Positions 7,807 through 14,725 of a stretch of 24,239 nt of DNA are shown here, piece by piece. A program made the translations under genes and the position numbers. Source of the stretch: a virus; the IMG/VR virus record IMGVR_UViG_3300022928_000113, positions 1 through 24,239 of that record; one strand, written 5' to 3'. Within the stretch, counting starts at the first letter, position 1; every line of letters begins with the position of its first letter. The notes under the pieces were generated by a model. It did no database searches. It was not told the origin of the DNA and saw nothing but the letters and a program-made list of their open reading frames with translations.

Positions 7807-8761
7807 TTTGGCTTGCCTCTTTAATTAGTTTGATCCGCACAGACTTTGAGCGCTCTGGATTTTTACCGGCGTACACGACGGTCTTTTCCTCACGTCCGTT
7901 CGTCATTGGCCACTCAAGATGGTAACGCTTGCCAACTCCGGCGACGTGATCGCCAAGCGCTATTTTGAGCAAGTTTTGACAAGCATCAATTTTCGCGTCC
8001 ATCGCCTTTTTTACGCGCTTGGCGTCAGCGATTTCTTCACAGATATCGTCGATATCCTCATCAAAATCTGCCAGCGGTTTGGCGTCGAACTCTAGCGGCT
8101 CAGGCCAGATCGTGTTTGCGTCGTCGCTTGATTCAGGCGCATAGAAATCTTGCTCGGTAATGCGGCGGTCGAAGTCGCGCACCCGGTTTGCAATTATTGT
8201 CTGCACCGAGGGGGCGTTATCGTAAAAATACAACCTCAAATCAAAACCGCCGTACAAAGTCGCCACCACGCCCCACTTGAGCGAGGTACACATCATTTGC
8301 GCCTGAAGCTGAAGCGGACCGCGATACGGTGCAGGACCGTCGCCCGGCTTAACGCTGGTATTTTTGCACTCGATAATGCCAGTGCCCCGCAGCGTGATTT
8401 TTTTGCTGGGCGTGAACACATAAATACCCTTCTCAGGATTGTGCTCGACAACGGTGTCAGCAAAGCAAGTGGCATCAAGCGAGCACGCAAGCGCTAACAG
8501 TTTGTGAAAAAATGGCTCGTCATAATCAAGCTTCAGCTTGCTGCCGCCGATGGTTTCGCACGCAGCTTGCGCTAAAAAGCCCTCAATACGGTCGCCAAAC
8601 GCGGCTTGCTTGCTCTGCACATAATCGGGAGGCGCTATGCCATTGCTCGCGTTGATGCACGATCGCAGGCAATCGTTGGGAGTTTTGTATTTATCTTGAC
8701 CGAGGATGGCCGCGATAATGCTGGCCGAAGCCATGTGGTTTGGGGTTACTTTTCCTACCAT
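7796..8761 (-). CDS. YqaJ-like phage recombination exonuclease
   Basis: The product has 321 residues from the ATG at 8761, which has a GGGG ribosome site and overlaps the stop of the upstream gene. A longer in-frame start at 8824 lacks support. It is a PD-(D/E)XK exonuclease of the lambda Exo/YqaJ group, which resects DNA ends for phage annealing recombination. The sequence shows SLDATCF (Asp96), GIIECKNT (Glu131 and Lys133) and the Gln-rich QLQAQMM helix that follows the active site in YqaJ proteins. The C-terminus (ADAKRVKKAMDAKIDACQNLL, about 235-255) is helical. No single-strand annealing partner is obvious nearby. Confidence 0.85.
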   Translation of the reverse strand: MVGKVTPNHMASASIIAAILGQDKYKTPNDCLRSCINASNGIAPPDYVQSKQAAFGDRIEGFLAQAACETIGGSKLKLDYDEPFFHKLLALACSLDATCFADTVVEHNPEKGIYVFTPSKKITLRGTGIIECKNTSVKPGDGPAPYRGPLQLQAQMMCTSLKWGVVATLYGGFDLRLYFYDNAPSVQTIIANRVRDFDRRITEQDFYAPESSDDANTIWPEPLEFDAKPLADFDEDIDDICEEIADAKRVKKAMDAKIDACQNLLKIALGDHVAGVGKRYHLEWPMTNGREEKTVVYAGKNPERSKSVRIKLIKEASQNAA

Positions 8762-9009
8762 GATAGTGCCCCTGTTTTCAGTGCATATATCATGTAGAAT
8801 GAAAAAACCATCGACGCGCTGCACAGTGTCACCACTGCAATCTCGCCGATTGTCTTTACAAATTCCGTTATCTGCGGTGTTTGTTTCCCCTCCGAAATGA
8901 TTGGATCACAATAGACACGTCCTGCGGTGTTACCGCAATATTTATTATACCGAATCTCATATCGGCGAAAGCTAGTTAAATTGGGCGTTTTCATGCTTTT
9001 TACGTTCAT
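8755..9009 (-). CDS. Small membrane protein, unknown
   Basis: This gene encodes 84 residues starting with ATG at 9009, after a GAGGG ribosome site with six bases of spacing. The N-terminal two thirds is soluble and basic with two Cys (NKYCGNT, VYCDP). One membrane helix lies near the C-terminus (about residues 56-76, AVVTLCSASMVFSFYMIYAL). Its stop codon overlaps the exonuclease start. Small membrane proteins in an early operon can be superinfection-exclusion or host-takeover factors, but nothing in the sequence proves this. Confidence 0.6.
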   Translation of the reverse strand: MNVKSMKTPNLTSFRRYEIRYNKYCGNTAGRVYCDPIISEGKQTPQITEFVKTIGEIAVVTLCSASMVFSFYMIYALKTGALSW

Positions 9010-9024
9010 ATCTTACCCTCGTCC

Positions 9025-9276
9025 TTATCGGATTGTTTTATAATGTTTGAGCGTTCGTACCCCTTCTCGGAGCTTGATCGCTGTACTTTGCACTTCCCAT
9101 TGCGCTGCCCTTACGCGCTCGCTGACTCTCCCGTTATGGTTATGAATCAAATCTAATTTGTCTGCCAATGCGCGCAGCTCAGTCGCTGCCGTCGCAATGT
9201 GCTCATCAGAAGCCAGCGGTACGCTAATGCGCACGCTTTTGCCCGGATATTGAAATTCAGTCGTTGCTCTTGGCAT
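9025..9276 (-). CDS. Small phage protein, unknown (83 residues)
   Basis: I chose the ATG at 9276 because AAGGA sits five bases upstream. An ATG at 9282 and longer in-frame starts to 9318 exist but run deeper into the recombinase-like gene. The product begins MPRATTEF, with a short beta segment (KSVRISVPL) and then long helices (ATAATELRALADKLDLI, RVRAAQWEVQSTAIKL). It is basic overall. It overlaps the end of the recombinase-like gene by 20 bases. No family was recognised; it could be a small nucleic-acid-binding protein. Confidence 0.55.
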   Translation of the reverse strand: MPRATTEFQYPGKSVRISVPLASDEHIATAATELRALADKLDLIHNHNGRVSERVRAAQWEVQSTAIKLREGVRTLKHYKTIR

Positions 9277-10171
9277 ACTCATCCTTTGCTTTTGCAATCT
9301 GCCCATACGGCAAGCCAAATTTGCGCGAAATCATAGAAATTCCCATTTCGGGATGCGCTGCAACTATATCTTGTGCTGTTTTTATCCCATCTTGAGAGAT
9401 CAAGTCAACTACATCTTCGGATATAATCTCAGACTGCGCCAATTCGTTTCTAACACTCAAGCGCGGTTTGATGCCGCAATTGTCCATTATGTTGCGCGCC
9501 ATGCTGGCGGTCCACAGCGTGCGCCCTCGAGGACTGACAATCCTTTTCGCCGTTAAACTTTTGGCGAAATCGCCGGAGCTGCGACAGCCACGGTCATAAA
9601 GCCCCTGCATCACCGGCAAAATTTCAACAATATAATCTTGTTTTTGCGCAGCCCTTGCCTTTGTTGCTTCTGCCGCTGCCAATTTGGTCGTTTTGATATT
9701 CCCGAGCGTAGTAATTACCTTGCCTTTTTTGGTGATGTGTTTGCCTGTGCGCTTAATTTCGCTCTGGATCTTGTCATACGCCTTTTGAGCGCGCGCCTTG
9801 GTTTCAGTCACTTCAAACTCCGCAACGCTGGCCATCACCTTCAGCACCTCGCGCGTCTTGCCCGGTTCGTTCAAGCTGGCTACATCCGGCGTGCAGACCT
9901 CGATCCCGTGTTTTATCATCTTGCCAATCACGTCGGCATTTCGGCTCATTTGACCAAATGTCGGAATGAGCAAAATTGCTTTGGCCAGTTGTGCCAATCG
10001 CAGCGCGCGCTCGAGTTCCGGGCGCTTGCTTCTTTTGCGCCCTTTTTCGCTTTCTATAACCTGTCCCGCTATTTTGTATCCCCGCGTTTCACACCATTCA
10101 GCCGCCAATTCTTGCTGATATTGCAAGCCCTTGCCGCCTGTCCGATCGCGGTAATATACGATCGCCTTCAC
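9257..10171 (-). CDS. Serine-recombinase-like protein with degraded active site
   Basis: The product has 304 residues, from a GTG start with an AGGGGG ribosome site. The fold signature of the resolvase/invertase N-terminal domain is clear: KAIVYYRDRTGGKG, RPELERALRLA, MSRNADVIGKMI, and the long helix ASVAEFEVTETKARAQKAYD. However, the catalytic Ser10 of YYRVS is Arg here (YYRDR). The DR of the LDRLxR motif is GQ (TFGQMSR, residues 73-74), leaving only the last Arg (Arg77). Strand cleavage is therefore not expected. The C-terminal half is basic with HTH-like stretches (GISMISRKFGLPYGQIAKAK). As the first gene of the leftward operon it may serve as a DNA-binding regulator. Alternatively it is a decaying integrase. 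The fold is confident; the role is inferred. Confidence 0.8.
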   Translation of the reverse strand: MKAIVYYRDRTGGKGLQYQQELAAEWCETRGYKIAGQVIESEKGRKRSKRPELERALRLAQLAKAILLIPTFGQMSRNADVIGKMIKHGIEVCTPDVASLNEPGKTREVLKVMASVAEFEVTETKARAQKAYDKIQSEIKRTGKHITKKGKVITTLGNIKTTKLAAAEATKARAAQKQDYIVEILPVMQGLYDRGCRSSGDFAKSLTAKRIVSPRGRTLWTASMARNIMDNCGIKPRLSVRNELAQSEIISEDVVDLISQDGIKTAQDIVAAHPEMGISMISRKFGLPYGQIAKAKDEYAKSND

Positions 10172-10353
10172 TTTAGCCCCCTGCTTAATTTTTCTTTTTA
10201 TGAAAAAAGTTGCGTTATATCAAGGTATAAACACCAAACTACATAATTACACCCTTGACCCACCATACCCGAACAAATACCGTTTGCCAAGCGTAGGGGT
10301 GTTTCGGTGTTTGTACGCCGATCACACAAAAATCAACACATTGGCCAAAAGCT
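10172..10353. promoter_or_regulatory. Divergent control region with AAACACC/GGTGTTT repeats
   Basis: This 182-base region separates the leftward recombination operon from the rightward replication operon, so it must carry promoters for both. The heptamer GGTGTTT occurs twice in tandem with 8-base spacing (10298-10304, 10306-10312) and once inverted as AAACACC (10229-10235), an operator-like pattern. A weak rightward promoter candidate is TTGACC (10255-10260) with TACCGT 17 bases on. The leftward side is AT-rich, but I could not fix a clear -10/-35 pair. No ribosome site is clear before the ATG at 10354. Confidence 0.45.
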
Positions 10354-10743
10354 ATGGTTGACAGTCGCGCCAAGGGCGCAGGATTCGAGCGAGAGATCGC
10401 CAATCTAATCTATGAGCATTTGGGCATCACTGTGCGGCGAGACCTCGATCAATATCGAGAATCGCTACACGGCGACCTCATTGGACTGGATGGCTGGACA
10501 ATCGAATGCAAGCGGTACGCCGATAACAGCAGCTTTCTGCACCGACCAGAGTGGTGGACGCAGACTTGCAATGCGGCGCGCGGCAACAATCCCGTGTTGA
10601 TTTACAAGTTTGATCGACGGCCAATCCGTTGCGTTTTTCCCCTGCACATACTGAATAAAGGTCTCGGAGAGACAAACGATCAGGTTTGTACAACCAGCTT
10701 TGAAACGTGGTGTTACGTTGTGCGTAACGTCGAGCCTTATTAA
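10354..10743 (+). CDS. PD-(D/E)XK nuclease, putative Holliday junction resolvase
   Basis: The product has 129 residues. The N-terminus SRAKGAGFEREIANLIYEHL followed by HGDLIGLDGWTIECKRYA is the layout of small phage and archaeal Hjc-like junction resolvases: Glu12/Glu14 on the first helix, Asp41 in GDL, and Glu51-x-Lys53 in ECK. Such enzymes trim or resolve branched replication intermediates before packaging. It is the first gene of the rightward DNA-metabolism operon. Beyond the fold, the substrate (junction, flap or mismatch) is inferred. Confidence 0.75.
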   Translation: MVDSRAKGAGFEREIANLIYEHLGITVRRDLDQYRESLHGDLIGLDGWTIECKRYADNSSFLHRPEWWTQTCNAARGNNPVLIYKFDRRPIRCVFPLHILNKGLGETNDQVCTTSFETWCYVVRNVEPY

Positions 10744-10769
10744 ATAAACGAAAAATATAAGGAAAATAT

Positions 10770-11297
10770 ATGTCGATTTTAGGTTTAGCGGGTGATGAAA
10801 GTGGTGGTGGCAGCTTATATATAAAATATAAAGCGCAAGCGCGGTTATGGGGCGAGAAGGATGTCGAGTTTGATATGGCTGGCGTCAAAATCATCTGCGA
10901 CATGGATTCAGTGAAAACCGGCTGGATTTTCTGGCCTGAAGGCGGCGGCGGTCCTGAAAAAGTTTGGGCCGAAACATTAGGGCAGCGCATCCCCTCCCCC
11001 GGCAAAGATTTCAAAATGGCTTTTACCGTCGAGTTTTCACTTGATGGCGAGCGAAAAATCTGGGAAAGCACACAAACCGGCGCGCTCATGGGCTTTGATG
11101 AGCTATATGACGCAATGTCGGCAGCTCGAGAAGGCAACAAGCTGGCTGAATTAAAGTGGGAAGGTGCAGAACCCAAGCAAGTCGGCAAAGGCAACACGTC
11201 AATTCCAAAATGGTCGATTGTCGGCTGGGTTGATCGCCCTACCGAGCTGCTGCGCGATGATGATCTGGAGTCTGCCGGCGCTGCCGCATCATGGTAA
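10770..11297 (+). CDS. Conserved-looking phage protein of the replication operon, unknown
   Basis: The product has 175 residues with a clean AAGGAAA ribosome site. It begins MSILGLAGDESGGG and appears mostly beta (YIKYKAQARLWGE, AGVKIICDMDSVKTGWIFW), with an acidic C-terminus ending in an aromatic residue (RDDDLESAGAAASW). Placed between a resolvase-like nuclease and the primase-helicase, it could be the phage's single-strand DNA-binding protein: the beta-rich body and acidic aromatic tail suit that. No OB-fold motif can be proven by eye. A GC-rich hairpin follows its stop codon. Confidence 0.65.
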   Translation: MSILGLAGDESGGGSLYIKYKAQARLWGEKDVEFDMAGVKIICDMDSVKTGWIFWPEGGGGPEKVWAETLGQRIPSPGKDFKMAFTVEFSLDGERKIWESTQTGALMGFDELYDAMSAAREGNKLAELKWEGAEPKQVGKGNTSIPKWSIVGWVDRPTELLRDDDLESAGAAASW

Positions 11298-11302
11298 AGG
11301 CT

Positions 11303-11361
11303 ACCCCTCACGCTGGCGGGGTCATACCTAACCCCTCGCCCCTTACCCGCCGGCGTGGGGT
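11303..11361 (+). promoter_or_regulatory. Long GC-rich hairpin covering the primase ribosome site
   Basis: The arm 11303-11321 (ACCCCTCACGCTGGCGGGG) pairs with 11345-11361 (ACCCGCCGGCGTGGGGT) over about 17 bp, with one small bulge and a G-U pair. The GGGG at 11357-11360 is the only plausible Shine-Dalgarno for the ATG at 11368 and lies in the 3' arm. The structure could be a translational switch, or a terminator/attenuator, since TTTCTTC follows it. An alternative fold within 11331-11361 is also possible. Confidence 0.65.
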
Positions 11362-11367
11362 TTCTTC

Positions 11368-13239
11368 ATGATGAGCGAGCGAGAGCACGATATTTCTGGC
11401 GACGCAATGCTAAAAATATGCCTTGCGTTGTTCGGCGATCCGAGCCAAGTAAACGGCAACGAGTACCGCTGGGGCACCCACGGATCGAAGCGCCTGACGA
11501 TCGATAACGGGCAGTTTTACGATTATGAGCTGGAGAAAGGCGGCAACGCGATCAGCCTACTGCAACTCCACGGCGATGGTCGACCGATTCACGAACAGCT
11601 TGACGAGCATGGGTGTCGATTGCAGCCAGTACCGCCAAGGCCAGAGTCATTTAAGGAAGTAGCGCGCTACTTTTACACCGATGAAGATGGCGTCATCCGC
11701 TATCAGGTTGCACGCGAGGAAAGTGCGCGCGGTAACAAGCGATTCAAGCAGTTTGATGCCGCCGGCAAACCGGGTATTAAAGGCAAAGGCATCGATCCCC
11801 TGCCCTATCGTTTGCATGAAATCGCCTCGAGGCCGGATGAGGCAGTTCACATCCTCGAGGGCGAAAAGTGCTGCGAGGCATTGATCGCAGAGATGGGTGT
11901 GCTGGCTACCACGAACAGCGGCGGCGGCGGTCAGTGGGGCGAAATTCATTCGATGAGATTGCGCGATCGCACTTGCTATGTGTTTGAAGATAACGATGCG
12001 AAAGGTCGAGCGCACGCGCGCAAGGTTATCGAGTCGCTGCGCCCGTTTACCGATAGCATACAGTTGATTCATTTCCGGGAATTTGGCGATAAGTACGACG
12101 CTGCTGACTTCCTAAAGACGCACGATTACGTCGAATTAATGGAACGAGCCGAATATGTCGACGAAAACACTGTCGAAATAGAGCTTGATTTTGAATCTGA
12201 CGAGGATTCGGGCATCCCACTCAGTTATGAGGTGCTCTCAATCGCGGATTTGTACGCTATGCCGCCGGCAAAGTGGTTGATCGATGGCGTCATTGCAGAG
12301 CGCGAGCTGACGGTACTGTATGCGCCGCCGGGCGAAGGCAAGACGTTTTTGGCGTTGGATTTTGCCTTGCACGTCGCTGCCGGGCGCGATTGGAATGATC
12401 GCACCACGACTCCAGGTCGAGTTCTATACATCGCCGGCGAGGGCGTTTCTGGCCTCCCGGCGCGGGTTAAGGCGTGGCACCAGCACAACGGCTACGAGCC
12501 GATAGATAACTTTTACATATTGCCGCAAACCGTTGAAATGATTGACCCTGCGAGTATGTTTCGATTGGGCAATACCATCGCCGAAATGGGCGAATTTGAC
12601 TTAATCGTGATCGATACCGTGGCGCGAGCGCTTGCCGGCGCTGAAGAAAACAGCGCGACGGATATGGGTAAATTTATCGGCGCGTGCGGCAAATTGCAGA
12701 GCGATCACAACGCCAGCGTGTTGGGAATCCATCACTCCGGCAAAGATGTCGGGCGCGGTATGCGCGGCAGCTCGAGTTTGCTTGGCGCGGTCAACACCTC
12801 GATGAGCTGCAAGCGGGTCGATGACAACCAGATCAAGCTGACCTTCGAAAAGCAAAAAGACATCGAGATCGCCGAGCCGATTGCGCTGGATATGGTGCAA
12901 GTACAGGTTGGCGACGGCTTGCTTGGCCAAACTTCGATAGCGCTTGAGCTGGCGACCATCATTGCGGAAGAAAAGCAGAAATTCCAATTGACGACCAACG
13001 AGCGGTTGACGTTGAAAGCGCTGCGCAGTGCCGTCTTTAGAGTCGGCAAAGCGCCGGTGTCTAACCGAGTAAATGGCATGGCTATGGTGGTCAGTCTCGA
13101 TGATTGGCGCGAGGAAGCGCGCAATCTGATGGATACCGGCAAGAAAAGTTGGTACACGGCATTTGCGCGATCGGTAAGTCGATTGGTCGAGCGAGAGGTA
13201 GTTGGCAAGCATAACGATGAGCATTGGGTGCTCGAATGA
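11368..13239 (+). CDS. Bifunctional TOPRIM primase / RecA-fold (RepA-like) replicative helicase
   Basis: The product has 623 residues. The N-terminal part lacks a clear zinc finger. A TOPRIM domain follows: VHILEGEK (Glu164, about 160-167) and YVFEDNDAKG (Asp208, Asp210), the metal-binding residues of primases. The C-terminal half is a hexameric helicase/ATPase of the AAA_25/RepA type: Walker A APPGEGKT (319-326, Lys325), Walker B LIVIDT (Asp416), then GIHHSGKDVGRGMRGSS, the sensor and arginine-finger region of this family. It should unwind and prime phage DNA at the fork. The preceding hairpin may control its translation, and its stop overlaps the next start (ATGA). The TTG frame extension before the next gene is not needed. 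Confidence 0.92.
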   Translation: MMSEREHDISGDAMLKICLALFGDPSQVNGNEYRWGTHGSKRLTIDNGQFYDYELEKGGNAISLLQLHGDGRPIHEQLDEHGCRLQPVPPRPESFKEVARYFYTDEDGVIRYQVAREESARGNKRFKQFDAAGKPGIKGKGIDPLPYRLHEIASRPDEAVHILEGEKCCEALIAEMGVLATTNSGGGGQWGEIHSMRLRDRTCYVFEDNDAKGRAHARKVIESLRPFTDSIQLIHFREFGDKYDAADFLKTHDYVELMERAEYVDENTVEIELDFESDEDSGIPLSYEVLSIADLYAMPPAKWLIDGVIAERELTVLYAPPGEGKTFLALDFALHVAAGRDWNDRTTTPGRVLYIAGEGVSGLPARVKAWHQHNGYEPIDNFYILPQTVEMIDPASMFRLGNTIAEMGEFDLIVIDTVARALAGAEENSATDMGKFIGACGKLQSDHNASVLGIHHSGKDVGRGMRGSSSLLGAVNTSMSCKRVDDNQIKLTFEKQKDIEIAEPIALDMVQVQVGDGLLGQTSIALELATIIAEEKQKFQLTTNERLTLKALRSAVFRVGKAPVSNRVNGMAMVVSLDDWREEARNLMDTGKKSWYTAFARSVSRLVEREVVGKHNDEHWVLE

Positions 13240-13481
13240 ATGAGCACTGGCTGCGGCAGGATTTGTTGATCTATGAGATCGAGCAGCAAGGCAACTCGCT
13301 CAAAGAGGCGCATATCCGAGGCATTTTGGACCTCAGCGACAAAGAATTTGAGGTGCTCGAGCAAGCGCGCGATTTGATGGAGGCACTGGCCGAGCAAATG
13401 GCCGAGGATTTGGCGTTCGCGGAAGAGGTCGAACCAGATCCGGTGCTTTGGTTTAAACAGCATTATTCGGACTGGTGGTAA
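13236..13481 (+). CDS. Small acidic protein, unknown (81 residues)
   Basis: The ATG overlaps the stop codon of the primase-helicase gene (ATGA), so translation is coupled. The product MNEHWLRQDLLIYEIEQQG is mainly helical, with the repeat-like acidic helix LMEALAEQMAEDLAFAEEVE and an aromatic end (HYSDWW). A short LSDKEFEVLEQA region could form a helix-turn-helix, but this is weak. No family was recognised. It may be a helicase partner by context. Confidence 0.65.
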   Translation: MNEHWLRQDLLIYEIEQQGNSLKEAHIRGILDLSDKEFEVLEQARDLMEALAEQMAEDLAFAEEVEPDPVLWFKQHYSDWW

Positions 13482-13669
13482 TGGCGAAACTGACAATTGA
13501 ACTACATGAAAGCGACATCGATGAGCTGATCGAAGAGCTGACCAAGCTGCGGGGGCAAGTCACCGAGCTATGGGATGATTCGAGGCGACTGATTTATGAA
13601 ATGGAAGATATGACGGACAAAATGCGCAAGATTGTTGCGCCGTTTGGCGGTGAGCATGACGACATTTAA
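13481..13669 (+). CDS. Small coiled-coil protein next to the iterons (62 residues)
   Basis: The ATG shares a base with the preceding stop (TAATG). An upstream in-frame GTG at 13475 is possible. The product MAKLTIELHESD is followed by an almost continuous heptad helix (IDELIEELTKLRGQVTELWDD, then RLIYEMEDMTDKMRKIV) and an acidic end (GGEHDDI). It probably dimerises through a coiled coil. It is the last gene before the iteron array and may act in origin function, but the sequence itself does not show this. Confidence 0.65.
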   Translation: MAKLTIELHESDIDELIEELTKLRGQVTELWDDSRRLIYEMEDMTDKMRKIVAPFGGEHDDI

Positions 13670-13690
13670 CTGTATATCCATACAGACATA

Positions 13691-13920
13691 GTCATCACTA
13701 AGGGGTGATGACTCGAGGATATAGTCATCACCCCAAATGATGACTCAGTCATCAGAGTCATCACCCGAGTCATCAAAGTGATGACTCACGCAAGTAATTG
13801 ATATTAATAAAAAAAGAGGAAATAGTCATCATCGAGTCATCACCTACACGGTCAACAAATCATGAGTCATCACCTTACCCACCACCCTATAGGGTGGGGG
13901 TAATGATGACTACTGATGAC
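13691..13920. repeat. Iteron array, candidate phage replication origin
   Basis: Thirteen copies of the octamer AGTCATCA or its complement TGATGACT lie in 230 bases of non-coding DNA. Using the GTCATCA core, plus-orientation copies start at 13691, 13724, 13748, 13757, 13769, 13825, 13836 and 13866. Minus-orientation copies (TGATGAC) start at 13706, 13738, 13779, 13904 and 13914. The wider consensus is (G/T)AGTCATCACC. An AT-rich stretch (about 13791-13824) splits the array, like a DNA-unwinding element. The array lies just after the primase-helicase cluster. A regulator-binding array is the main alternative. Confidence 0.85.
13875..13903. repeat. Inverted repeat inside the iteron region
   Basis: TTACCC and CCACCCTA pair with TAGGGTGG and GGGTAA, perfect except for one bulged A at 13881. 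The core CCACCCTATAGGGTGG (13882-13897) is an exact 16-base palindrome. It sits between the last plus-orientation iteron and the two final inverted ones, so it may be a further protein-binding or strand-initiation site of the origin. Confidence 0.7.
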
Positions 13921-13932
13921 TGGGGTTAAACA

Positions 13933-14424
13933 ATGCAAAAAAATATCGAACTAGAAAGCATCACAAGTGGAATTGACGCGTTGCGCGAAGCAACGGATCG
14001 GAAGTGGGGAAAAGATTATCTGCGCCTCAAGGTCAGCCCAGAGACGCGCTTCAAATGGGATGCTCAGGTCGAGCGTTATGAAAAGGCGGTCAAGGCGAAT
14101 CATTTGCCATCTGTGCGAGTTCACGCGAAATCTATTACTGCCGGATTTGATGCGCTCGAGCGGGAAGCTGAGAGGCTAGGCTTCAGCCCTACCCCGCCGA
14201 CAATCTGGACGGCCAAGGCTGGGCCTCGTCATACCCCGATTCATATTGTGAAAGAGAAAGAGCACGTTGATCTGGCTGAGAATGAGGGTGTAGTCACGTT
14301 CACCCTTGATGAGCTAGTAAAAATGATCCCGGTGAACATTATCGCCATAAAGGCGCAGTTTACCGGCACACGAATAACCAATTGGGAAGAGGTGGATTTT
14401 AAAGATGACGATATCCCGTTCTGA
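13933..14424 (+). CDS. Unknown protein with an SSB-like C-terminal tail (DDDIPF)
   Basis: The product has 163 residues, from an ATG eight bases after GGGG. The last residues are EVDFKDDDIPF, which reproduces the acidic tail by which bacterial SSB recruits PriA, RecQ, RecO, ExoI and others. The body does not look like a typical OB-fold SSB: it is largely helical with two similar segments, SITSGIDAL (residues 9-17) and SITAGFDAL (67-75), then a beta-rich part (GVVTFTLDEL, NIIAIKAQFTGTRI). It could be a divergent phage SSB or a protein that imitates the SSB tail. It starts directly after the iterons and overlaps the next gene by 20 bases. Confidence 0.7.
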   Translation: MQKNIELESITSGIDALREATDRKWGKDYLRLKVSPETRFKWDAQVERYEKAVKANHLPSVRVHAKSITAGFDALEREAERLGFSPTPPTIWTAKAGPRHTPIHIVKEKEHVDLAENEGVVTFTLDELVKMIPVNIIAIKAQFTGTRITNWEEVDFKDDDIPF

Positions 14425-14725
14425 AAACGTACACGCGCCAGCTCATTATGCCGGCGATATCGAGTGCATCGACGCGATGGTGCAGCAATTTGGCGACGAT
14501 GCGGTCAAAACCGCTTGCGTGGTCCAAGCGTTTGAGATGCTTTGGAGATGGACAAAGAAAGGCGACCCGGATGAGAACCTCGAGAAAGCGCACTGGTGGC
14601 TCTCGTTTGCGATTGGGCAAGATCCACGCAGCGAGCGCTCATCGGACCGCATGAAACGCGGTCGCAAGCTAAACACCATAACAGGCGAGGAGACAGTGAT
14701 CGATGCAAATTCAAGTCGGAACTAA
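14405..14725 (+). CDS. DUF3310 family phage protein
   Basis: The product has 106 residues. The pattern HYAGDIECIDAMVQQFG, then AFEMLWRWTKKGDPDENLEKAHWWL, is the DUF3310 signature (HY..gdiEciD, lKYlwR..kKg..eDL.KA.wyL), common in phage nucleotide and DNA metabolism regions. The biochemical role is not established. A GAGGTGG ribosome site lies inside the end of the preceding gene. The C-terminus (SSDRMKRGRKLNTITGEETV) is basic. It overlaps the following gene by 23 bases, so replication and morphogenesis genes are read on one message here. Confidence 0.8.
   Translation: MTISRSENVHAPAHYAGDIECIDAMVQQFGDDAVKTACVVQAFEMLWRWTKKGDPDENLEKAHWWLSFAIGQDPRSERSSDRMKRGRKLNTITGEETVIDANSSRN

Noticed and set aside
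7796-8824. Longer start (8824) for the exonuclease
   Set aside because: The extra residues run back into the preceding membrane-protein gene; the ATG at 8761 has a GGGG ribosome site and the usual start/stop overlap.
9638-10246. Plus-strand open frame of 202 codons
   Set aside because: Antisense of the recombinase-like gene; Cys/Phe-rich residues with no recognisable fold.
10172-10353. attP site for integration
   Set aside because: No core with flanking arm sites is recognisable and the only recombinase-like protein appears inactive.
10478-11311. Long minus-strand open frame (277 codons) across the PD-(D/E)XK nuclease and 175-residue genes
   Set aside because: It lies antisense to two well-supported genes, has no ribosome site, and its protein is Ser/Pro-rich low-complexity text typical of a shadow frame.
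12601-13496. Two long minus-strand frames under the helicase gene
   Set aside because: They mirror the conserved helicase domain and have no start signals; shadow frames.
13691-13920. CRISPR array
   Set aside because: The repeat unit is only 8-10 bases, occurs in both orientations, and spacing varies from 9 to 56 bases; no cas genes.
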